Source: JBGTIS01 sp041745535
GTDB lineage: Bacteria > Bacteroidota > Bacteroidia > Cytophagales > Cyclobacteriaceae
Direction of reading: 5' to 3'
Assembly: GCA_041745535.1 (NCBI GenBank)
Contig: JBGTIS010000199.1
Coordinates: 1 to 5,424, forward strand
DNA: 5,424 nucleotides
Part shown: positions 1 to 5,424 of the stretch, in pieces
Layout: every line of letters starts with the position of its first letter
How positions within the stretch are numbered: the stretch's first letter is position 1
Translations under genes and position numbers: made by a program
Notes under the pieces: generated by a model
Seen by the model: the letters and a program-made list of their open reading frames with translations, nothing else
The model's database searches: none
Told to the model about the DNA's origin: nothing

Positions 1-1032
1 GCCAAAATTAAAATCTCCCGATTCCCATTTGTCCAGCGTCAGAAAGCTGGTGCCGGCATAGTTGGCTTCATAGCCCAACACCCGGTCCAGTTCCGTAGGA
101 TGCCCTACTGATTCGTGGATGGTGAGGAAAAGCTGCGACGGATCAATTACCAGATCGTATTTGCCAGGCTGCACCGATTTGGCCTTGATTTTTTCTTTAA
201 CATGCGCTACCGCTTCGGTTACATCTTCCAGCATGTCGTACCGGTCTTTGTACATGGTAATAATGCCTTTGATCTTCTCATCATCCTTAGGCACCAGGTA
301 TTCGTATCCCATGCCTCTTGGGGCACTCAAGGCGTTACGCGTCTGGAACTTGCCGCCTTCCGGATCAATTTTCGTCACCGTAAACGTAGGCCAGAGCCGG
401 TGTATATCCTGATCGATGTACGAACCTTCGGTGGAAGCGAAATATTTCTGTTCGTTTACCAGAAACAAAGCTGAATTCACGTAACTGGCGCCCTGGGTCA
501 TGGCCGCGTTGTTTACGGAAAGCAACAGGTCTACCTTATCTTTGATCGGAACTTCAAACGCGTTGATCTCAACAGGCGTTTTCCAGCTTACTTCTCCATA
601 TCCTTTTTGCGGCGCCAGTTGTACAGGTTCCGTAAGCAGCCTTGCGTTTTCTTTGGCAATGGCTACGGCAGTTTCCGCTGCTTTGGCAATGCCGTCGGTG
701 TCCAGTTTATCGGTAGCGGCAAATCCCCAGCAGCCATTGGCAATTACCCGTATGCCCATGCCATACGATTCGGTATTGGTGATGTCTTCCACCTGGTTTT
801 CGCGGGTGGTAATGAACTGATTCAGGTAACGGCCAATGCGCACATCGGCATAAGAGGCGCCTTTGGCACGGGCAGCATTCAGCACCACATCGGCCATTTT
901 CTTTTTGATGGCTACATCTACGGGTGTCAGGGCTTCCGCTACGGTAACAGGTCTGCCAATAATGGGTATATGCGGCAACATGGTAGCGCCCATTCCCATT
1001 CCTGATACATACAAAAAGTCTCTTCTTTTCAC
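1..1032 (-). CDS. tldD: TldD-like zinc metalloprotease subunit with Tat signal, third unit (3' end cut by window)
   Basis: This gene encodes the catalytic subunit of a TldD/TldE-type metalloprotease. Read from GTG at 1032 to the left edge it gives 344 residues with no stop and no gap against the neighbouring complete TldD, to which it is about 78% identical by hand alignment. Residues 2-6 are KRRDF, followed by a hydrophobic stretch (LYVSGMGMGATMLP), a twin-arginine export signal. The N-terminal TldD/PmbA domain follows from about residue 38. The zinc motif HESVGH lies at residues 306-311 (bases 100-117), next to PTELDRVLGYEAN as in the sister copy. The start is GTG because an in-frame TGA lies at 1063-1065 with no ATG between, and homology to the sister copy begins at this codon. 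About 200 C-terminal residues are expected beyond the left edge. It lies 39 bases downstream of the complete pmbA and is probably cotranscribed with it. Family assignment is firm; the substrate is unknown. Confidence 0.93.
   Translation of the reverse strand, partial: MKRRDFLYVSGMGMGATMLPHIPIIGRPVTVAEALTPVDVAIKKKMADVVLNAARAKGASYADVRIGRYLNQFITTRENQVEDITNTESYGMGIRVIANGCWGFAATDKLDTDGIAKAAETAVAIAKENARLLTEPVQLAPQKGYGEVSWKTPVEINAFEVPIKDKVDLLLSVNNAAMTQGASYVNSALFLVNEQKYFASTEGSYIDQDIHRLWPTFTVTKIDPEGGKFQTRNALSAPRGMGYEYLVPKDDEKIKGIITMYKDRYDMLEDVTEAVAHVKEKIKAKSVQPGKYDLVIDPSQLFLTIHESVGHPTELDRVLGYEANYAGTSFLTLDKWESGDFNFG
943..1032 (-). other. Twin-arginine (Tat) signal region of the partial TldD
   Basis: The first 30 or so residues begin with lysine and two arginines directly after the start, then a moderately hydrophobic glycine-rich segment, then PHIPIIGRP. 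The RRDFL core fits the Tat consensus at RRxFL. No clear AxA cleavage site is visible, so the segment could be cleaved or kept as an anchor. The same arrangement occurs in the complete TldD, which supports a functional role. Confidence 0.7.
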
Positions 1033-1071
1033 GATAAACCGGATTAAAGTTAATATATTATATCAATCTGC
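1033..1071 (-). other. 39-base spacer between pmbA and the downstream tldD
   Basis: An A/T-rich spacer separates the pmbA stop from the GTG start of the next tldD. It holds no G-rich Shine-Dalgarno sequence, which is usual in Bacteroidota, where A/T-rich leaders often serve translation. A loose match to the Bacteroidota -7 element (TAACTTTA, bases 1045-1052) has no properly spaced -33 element. I therefore do not call a promoter; read-through from pmbA is more likely. Confidence 0.5.
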
Positions 1072-2406
1072 TTACACCGCATCCGACAGAGAAGTGAAAG
1101 TGAAATCCCGGATCTTCATGGGTGGAATCATGTAATTGATATTGGATTCACCACTGACGGTCCGCTCGGTTTTACCCAGTTCTTCCAGGTTGTTCAGCAT
1201 AATAATCGGACTTTCGTTGAAACGGAAGTTTTTGACGGGAAACTTAATGGCACCATTTTCAATATAAAACGTACCATCGCGGGTAAGGCCGGTTAACAAC
1301 AACGTTTGCGGATCAACCGAGCGGATGTACCAGAGGCGGGTAATCAGGATGCCTTTATCGGTGCCTTTGATCAGGTCTTCCAGCGAAGCGGTACCGCCTT
1401 CCATAATAATACTATTGGGCGGTGGTACGGCCTTTACATTATTTTTTTGTGCCCAATACCGGGAATAATACAGGTTTTTCACCACTCCGTTTTCTATCCA
1501 GCTGATTTTTTCCTGCGGACGGCCATCGCCTGCCCAGGTAGCCGTAGGCAATTCGGCATATAAAGGATCGGAATAGATGTTGACCCGCTCATCTACCAAC
1601 TGCTCGCCCAGCCGGGTTTTGCCCCCTGCTTTGCTCATAGCGCTTCGGCCTTCATCGGCCTGCCGGGCATCCATATCAAAAAATAGGTTTTCCAGCAATA
1701 CGGCCCCTGCGGCAGGTTCCAGAATTACCGTGTATTTGCCAGGTTCAATAGCCTTGGCGGTAGCCGATCGACTGGCTTTTTCCGCGGCAATTTCCGTAGC
1801 TTTTTTTGCATCCAGTTTGGTTACATCGTTGTATCCACGGATGGCGTAGCCCGAACCTTTTCCGTCTTGGGTCCGCACGGTGATGGAGAAATTTACGCTG
1901 GTATCGGTATTGTAAGCAAACAAACCTTTTGAATTCATCATAGCCGTATACCCCGCCGCATTCTCCAGGTAACCGGCCGCTATCAGGTTCTTACTTTTGG
2001 TGACCGCCAGACTTTGTTTTACCGCTTCCTTCCGGTCGTTGGGCGTGACCTCGGCTGTAGCGGGTATAAAAGTAGCGGCTTCCTGATACGTTTGTGATTC
2101 CAGAAAAGAAACAAATTCCGGGTTTTCCGGTGCCAGCCGGGCCAGCTCTTCGGAACGTCGCACCACTTTCTCCAGCGAGGCTTCGTCAAATTCGTTGATG
2201 GTGGCCGTGCCCAGTTTTTTGCCAAAGGCTGATGAAACCACTAATGTGTTCTGGCTGATACCACCGCTAGTGGAAGCGGCATTTAAGGCATAACGAATAT
2301 TGCCATTGTCCGATCCGGATAAATTGGCTTCGCATTCGTCGGCTTTGGAATAGCTCATTACCTTTTTCAAAAGGGCCTGAGCCTGATCTTTACTAAGTAT
2401 AGGCAT
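1072..2406 (-). CDS. pmbA: PmbA/TldE-like non-catalytic partner of TldD, complete
   Basis: This 444-residue protein is close to the usual length of PmbA/TldE (about 450). In known systems PmbA pairs with TldD to form one protease that trims modified peptides or degrades small unfolded proteins. Family features are the N-terminal domain with GTATINEFDEASL (residues 67-79) and a central EPGKYTVILEP (221-231). After that point TldD would carry HExxxH, but this protein has AAGAVLLENLFFDMDAR and no zinc motif. The C-terminal domain carries MEGGTAS (335-341) and VDPQTLLLTGLTRDG (364-378). There is no signal peptide: the N-terminus is MPILSKDQAQ, a soluble helix. The ATG at 2404-2406 lies 6 bases after the upstream tldD stop, so the two are very probably translationally coupled. 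It is about 70% identical to the second PmbA in the window, with six extra residues near the C-terminus (about 413-425). Family assignment is firm; substrate and partner choice are inferred. Confidence 0.93.
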   Translation of the reverse strand: MPILSKDQAQALLKKVMSYSKADECEANLSGSDNGNIRYALNAASTSGGISQNTLVVSSAFGKKLGTATINEFDEASLEKVVRRSEELARLAPENPEFVSFLESQTYQEAATFIPATAEVTPNDRKEAVKQSLAVTKSKNLIAAGYLENAAGYTAMMNSKGLFAYNTDTSVNFSITVRTQDGKGSGYAIRGYNDVTKLDAKKATEIAAEKASRSATAKAIEPGKYTVILEPAAGAVLLENLFFDMDARQADEGRSAMSKAGGKTRLGEQLVDERVNIYSDPLYAELPTATWAGDGRPQEKISWIENGVVKNLYYSRYWAQKNNVKAVPPPNSIIMEGGTASLEDLIKGTDKGILITRLWYIRSVDPQTLLLTGLTRDGTFYIENGAIKFPVKNFRFNESPIIMLNNLEELGKTERTVSGESNINYMIPPMKIRDFTFTSLSDAV

Positions 2407-2412
2407 AGGTTG

Positions 2413-4050
2413 TTATCCGATATTTCTTGCTGTGTTAATTACATTTACGCCATTGAAACGGGTGGTAGACGAACCGTGCGATACGGCACTGCTTTGTGGC
2501 GGTTGTCCTTTCCCATCGAAGAAGGAACCGCCCAGCCGGTAATCGCTCTCATCGCAGATGGCGTGGCAGGAATTCCAGAACTCCTGGGTATTGGCCTGGT
2601 AAGCCACATCTTTCAGCATACCGGCGATTTTCCCGTCTTTAATTTCATAGAAAAGCTGTCCGCCAAACTGAAAATTATACCGCTGCTGGTCGATAGAGAA
2701 AGAACCATCGCCCACAATGTAAATGCCCCGTTCCACATCTTTGATCATGTTGTCGATAGAAAGTGGTGAGGTGCCAGGTAACAGCGATACATTCGACATG
2801 CGCTGAAACTGTACGCTGCTCCAGTTATCCGCATAGCAGCAGCCCTGCGAAGCATCCAGCCCCACAATATGGGCCTGATCGCGAATGGCCTGGTAATTGA
2901 CCAGAATACCGTCTTTAATGATATCCCATTTTTTTGTTTCCACGCCTTCGTCGTCGTATCCCACGGCACCCAGCGAGCCCGGCTGTGTTTTATCACCCAC
3001 AATATTTACCCGTTCGTTGCCAAATTTAAAATCGCCCGATTGCCATTTGTCCAGCGTCAGAAAGCTGGTGCCGGCAAAATTAGCCTCGTATCCTAATACC
3101 CGGTCCAGTTCGGTTGGGTGCCCCACCGATTCGTGGATGGTGAGCCACAAATGAGAAGGATCTAACACCAGATCGTATTTGCCAGGTTGTACCGATTTGG
3201 CTTTAATTTTTTCTCCGGCCTGCTTTGCCGCAATGGTGGCATCTTCCAGCATGTCGTACCGGCCTTTGTACAACGTGGTAATGCCTTTAATTTTATCAGA
3301 AGGGCGAGCTTCCAGATATTCGTAGCCCATGCCCATCGGCGCGCTGAGCGAATCGCGGGTTTGAAATTTTCCCGTTTCCTGGTCAATTTTGGTTACTGTG
3401 AAGGTAGGCCATATCCGGTGCACATCCTGGTCGATATACGAGCCTTCGGTTGAGGCGAAATACTTTTGCTCATTCACCATAAAAAGCATGGAATTGATAA
3501 AATTGGCCCCGTTTCGCATGGCCGCGTCGTTAACGGAAAGCAGCAGGTCTACTTTGTCTTTAATAGGAATCTCAAACGCGTTTTTTTCAATGGGCGCTTT
3601 CCACGAAACTTCGCCAAAACCTTTTTGCGGTGCCAGTTGTACGGGTTCAATCAGCAGTTCCGCGTTTTCTTTGGCAATGGCTACGGCCAGTTCGGTCGCT
3701 TTGGCAATGCTGTCGTTGTCCAGTTCGTCGGTAGCGGTAAAACCCCAGCTTCCGTTGGCAATTACCCGGATGCCCATGCCATACGATTCGGTATTTACAA
3801 TATTCTGCACCTTATCTTCCCGGGTAATGATAAACTGGTTCAGGTACCGGCCCAGCCGCACATCCGCATAGGTAGCGCCTTTTGTTTTGGCCGTGTTGAG
3901 CACCACATCCGCCATTTTCTTTTGCAGGGCTACATCCACCGGGGCGAGGGCTTCTTCCACCGTAATGGGCCTGCCCACAATGGGTATATGAGGTAACAGG
4001 GAAGCCCCTACGCCCAATCCTGATAAATATATAAAATCTCTTCTTTTCAC
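2413..4050 (-). CDS. tldD: TldD-like zinc metalloprotease subunit with Tat signal, complete
   Basis: This is the catalytic subunit of a TldD/TldE protease, 545 residues from GTG at 4050. It is longer than E. coli TldD (about 480), partly because of the N-terminal export signal. Using GTG numbering: residues 2-4 KRR and the hydrophobic stretch to about 20 form a Tat signal; the N-terminal family domain follows; HESVGH at 306-311 (bases 3118-3135) is the metal site; the C-terminal domain carries RMSNVSLLPG (417-426), FGGQLFYEIKDG (462-473) and a GKGQPPQSSAVSHGSS tail (513-528). Near the C-terminus the usual E. coli-type GVCGKEG cysteine position is Phe, while CHAIC (495-499) and His525 lie nearby. 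An upstream in-frame TTG (4056) is possible, but the sister gene is conserved only from the GTG, and a TAA lies in frame at 4063-4065. It sits 65 bases after the upstream pmbA and 6 bases before the next, with which it probably forms the working pair. Confidence 0.95.
   Translation of the reverse strand: MKRRDFIYLSGLGVGASLLPHIPIVGRPITVEEALAPVDVALQKKMADVVLNTAKTKGATYADVRLGRYLNQFIITREDKVQNIVNTESYGMGIRVIANGSWGFTATDELDNDSIAKATELAVAIAKENAELLIEPVQLAPQKGFGEVSWKAPIEKNAFEIPIKDKVDLLLSVNDAAMRNGANFINSMLFMVNEQKYFASTEGSYIDQDVHRIWPTFTVTKIDQETGKFQTRDSLSAPMGMGYEYLEARPSDKIKGITTLYKGRYDMLEDATIAAKQAGEKIKAKSVQPGKYDLVLDPSHLWLTIHESVGHPTELDRVLGYEANFAGTSFLTLDKWQSGDFKFGNERVNIVGDKTQPGSLGAVGYDDEGVETKKWDIIKDGILVNYQAIRDQAHIVGLDASQGCCYADNWSSVQFQRMSNVSLLPGTSPLSIDNMIKDVERGIYIVGDGSFSIDQQRYNFQFGGQLFYEIKDGKIAGMLKDVAYQANTQEFWNSCHAICDESDYRLGGSFFDGKGQPPQSSAVSHGSSTTRFNGVNVINTARNIG
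3961..4050 (-). other. Twin-arginine (Tat) signal region of the complete TldD
   Basis: Directly after the GTG start come KRRDF and a hydrophobic segment (IYLSGLGVGASLLP), then PHIPIVGRP. Arginines, phenylalanine and segment spacing match the partial TldD copy, with substitutions inside the hydrophobic part that keep its character (I/L, L/V, V/M). Such conservation of pattern over sequence is expected for a real signal. No clear signal peptidase site is visible. Confidence 0.72.
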
Positions 4051-4115
4051 AAACAAATAGTTTTAAGGGTCATAATGTTAATGAATAATACAGCATGAAT
4101 GTTTATGGCATTCTT
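4051..4115 (-). other. 65-base spacer between the partial pmbA and the complete tldD
   Basis: The spacer is A/T-rich and contains stops in the tldD frame (TAA at 4063-4065). A weak inverted repeat, GAATG at 4097-4101 and CATTC at 4109-4113, could form only a 5-bp stem and is not followed by a strong T-run, so I do not call a terminator. No Shine-Dalgarno sequence and no well-spaced Bacteroidota promoter (TTG / TAnnTTTG) is evident. It is the longest non-coding stretch in the window, and the boundary where a unit-specific promoter would most likely sit if there is one. Confidence 0.5.
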
Positions 4116-5424
4116 TTATACCGCATCCGATAATGAAGTAAAGGTGAAATCCCGAATTTTCATGGGTGGAATAATCACATTGCCGCTGCGAACGGGCTTA
4201 CCCAGTTCTTCCACATTGTTCAGCATAATTACCGGACTTTCGTTGAAACGGAAATTTTTGACCGGATATTTAATGGCGCCATTTTCAATATAAAACGTGC
4301 CATCGCGGGTGAGGCCGGTCAATAATAGTGTTTGCGGATCTACCATACGGATGTACCAGAAACGGGTCACCAGAATACCCCGGTCGGTACCCCTGATCAG
4401 GTCTTCCACGGAAGCGGTGCCGCCTTCCATAATAATACCATTGGCCTGTGGAATGGCATTTACTTTTTTCTGCCCGGCCCAGTACCGGGAATAGCTCAGG
4501 TTTTTTACCACACCATTCTCCACCCAGGTTACTTTTTCTATGGGGCGGCCATCACCTGCCCAGGTAGCGGTTGGCAAATCGGGGTGCATCGGATCGGAAT
4601 AAAGCGTTACTTTCTCGTCGAAAAGCTGATCGCCGATTCGGTTGCCGCCTCCTTTTTTGCTCATAAAGCTTCGCCCCTCGTCGGCACTGCGGGCATCCAA
4701 ATTTCCGATCAGATTGCCCAGCATGTCGCTGGCGGCCAGCGGTTCCAGAATCACGGTATATTTACCGGGTTCAATGGCTTTGGCATTGGCCGAACCATTG
4801 GCCTTGGTGGCTGCTATTTGGGTGAGCGCCTGCGTATCCAGCTTCCTTACGTTGTTAAAACTCTGGTCTACATAACCCGAACCGGTACCTTCCTGGTTGC
4901 GCAGGGTTACAGAAAAAGAAACGTCGGTATCTTTGTTATAGGCGAATAACCCTTTGGAATTCATCATGGCGCTGAAACCGGTTTCGTTCTGAAGAAATCC
5001 GGCGGCTTCCAGGTTGGCAGCTTTGGAAACATCCAGGCTTTTGGCTACCATATCCGCCCGGCTGCCCGGTGTAAGGGCATCGGTTTCAGGAACAAAAGCA
5101 ACAGCTTCGGCATATTTTTGTGGCCCGAGTAAAGGCATGTATTCCGGATTTTCAGGTGCCAGCTGAGCCAGTTCCTCTGCCCTTTGCACCACTTTTTTCA
5201 GCGAGGCATCATCGAATTCATTAATGGTGGCCGTGCCTGTTTTCTTGCCAAAAGTAGCACTTACCGCCAGGCTCATGGTACTAATTTCGCCGGCGGTGGA
5301 CACGGCATTCCGGGCATACCGGATGTTGCCACCCATGGCACCATTCAGGTTCACTACACATTCGTCAGCTTTGGAAAAGCTTAAAACTTTTTTGAGGATA
5401 CTTTGTGCTTCTTCTTTACTTAAA
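4116..5424 (-). CDS. pmbA: PmbA/TldE-like non-catalytic partner of TldD, first unit (5' end just outside window)
   Basis: The reading frame stays open to the right edge. Its first full codon at 5423 begins LSKEEAQ, matching LSKDQAQ at residues 4-10 of the complete PmbA. The true start is therefore probably an ATG about 8 bases outside the window, and the internal GTG at 5354 is not the start. Some 436 residues are visible. It has the family landmarks GTATINEFDDASL, EPGKYTVILEP, MEGGTAS and VDPQTLLLTGLTRDG, and no HExxxH. It is about 70% identical to the complete PmbA; the C-terminal part is far better conserved than the N-terminal part. It is six residues shorter in the variable loop before IPPMKIRDFTFTSL. 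By analogy with the complete unit, a tldD should lie immediately upstream, outside the window. Function is inferred as for the other copy; a distinct substrate or partner is possible. Confidence 0.92.
   Translation of the reverse strand, partial: LSKEEAQSILKKVLSFSKADECVVNLNGAMGGNIRYARNAVSTAGEISTMSLAVSATFGKKTGTATINEFDDASLKKVVQRAEELAQLAPENPEYMPLLGPQKYAEAVAFVPETDALTPGSRADMVAKSLDVSKAANLEAAGFLQNETGFSAMMNSKGLFAYNKDTDVSFSVTLRNQEGTGSGYVDQSFNNVRKLDTQALTQIAATKANGSANAKAIEPGKYTVILEPLAASDMLGNLIGNLDARSADEGRSFMSKKGGGNRIGDQLFDEKVTLYSDPMHPDLPTATWAGDGRPIEKVTWVENGVVKNLSYSRYWAGQKKVNAIPQANGIIMEGGTASVEDLIRGTDRGILVTRFWYIRMVDPQTLLLTGLTRDGTFYIENGAIKYPVKNFRFNESPVIMLNNVEELGKPVRSGNVIIPPMKIRDFTFTSLSDAV

Larger units (their letters stand above)
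1..5424 (-). repeat. Diverged tandem array of tldD-pmbA units, period about 3.02-3.04 kb
   Basis: Equivalent points recur at a fixed distance: the two tldD GTG starts are 3018 bases apart and the two pmbA stops 3044 bases apart. The units are diverged (about 70-78% protein identity), but exact blocks remain, such as bases 25-58 against 3043-3076 and 752-777 against 3770-3795. Gene order and strand are the same in every unit. The window shows parts of three units, with only the middle one complete. No insertion sequence or flanking direct repeat was seen that would explain the amplification. Confidence 0.88.

Noticed and set aside
1045..1066. TAACTTTA with upstream TTG as a Bacteroidota-type promoter before the partial tldD
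   Set aside because: The last consensus base does not match and the TTG is only 11 bases away, against the roughly 19 expected, so it looks like chance in A/T-rich DNA.
3389..3996. Two overlapping plus-strand open frames of 160 and 176 codons opposite the complete tldD
   Set aside because: Both are antisense to the conserved N-terminal half of TldD, overlap each other in different frames, and have no visible start signal or domain.
4097..4113. Inverted repeat GAATG / CATTC in the 65-base spacer, considered as a terminator
   Set aside because: The stem is only 5 bp, A/T-rich, and lacks a following T-run in the direction of transcription.
4332..4949. A 205-codon open frame on the plus strand opposite the partial pmbA
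   Set aside because: It lies wholly antisense to a gene with clear family motifs, resembles no family I recognise, and similar plus-strand frames recur opposite the other genes, as expected for shadow frames.
4116..5354. GTG at 5354 as the start of the right-hand pmbA
   Set aside because: The frame continues open to the window edge and encodes residues matching the N-terminus of the other PmbA from its fourth residue on.
1..5424. The repeat as an assembly duplication artefact
   Set aside because: The copies differ at about 22-30% of residues, with many synonymous changes and an indel, so they are real, diverged paralogs.

Overview
The window is entirely coding DNA on the minus strand, apart from three short spacers. 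It holds alternating genes of the TldD/PmbA (TldE) family, MEROPS peptidase family U62. The likely source is a member of the Bacteroidota, perhaps of the Chitinophagaceae type. This rests on the protein flavour (Tat-signal TldD ending in a GKGQP...VSHGS-type tail), the moderate base composition, and the absence of clear Shine-Dalgarno sequences. The taxonomic call is inference from style, not from a marker gene.

In the direction of transcription (right to left) the layout is as follows. (1) A pmbA/tldE-like gene runs off the right edge and lacks only about three N-terminal codons (4116-5424). (2) After a 65-base spacer comes a complete tldD-like gene (2413-4050). (3) After only 6 bases comes a complete pmbA/tldE-like gene (1072-2406). 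(4) After 39 bases comes a second tldD-like gene that runs off the left edge after 344 codons (1-1032). The 6-base gap suggests that the basic unit is tldD followed by pmbA. The window would then hold the tail of one unit, one whole unit and the head of a third, with a period of about 3.02-3.04 kb. By hand alignment the two TldD copies are about 78% identical over 344 gap-free residues, and the two PmbA copies about 70% identical. This is an old, diverged tandem amplification, not an assembly duplicate.

In characterised members, TldD carries the HExxxH zinc site and pairs with TldE/PmbA, which lacks it, to form one metalloprotease. Both TldD copies here keep HESVGH and both PmbA copies lack it, so each unit could supply one complete protease. 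Both TldD copies also begin with a twin-arginine (KRRDF) export signal, while the complete PmbA has no signal. This suggests either Tat export of a pre-folded complex or separation of the subunits. Substrates cannot be read from the window.

No RNA gene, mobile element, CRISPR array, convincing promoter or terminator was found. The plus-strand open frames are shadows of the minus-strand genes.
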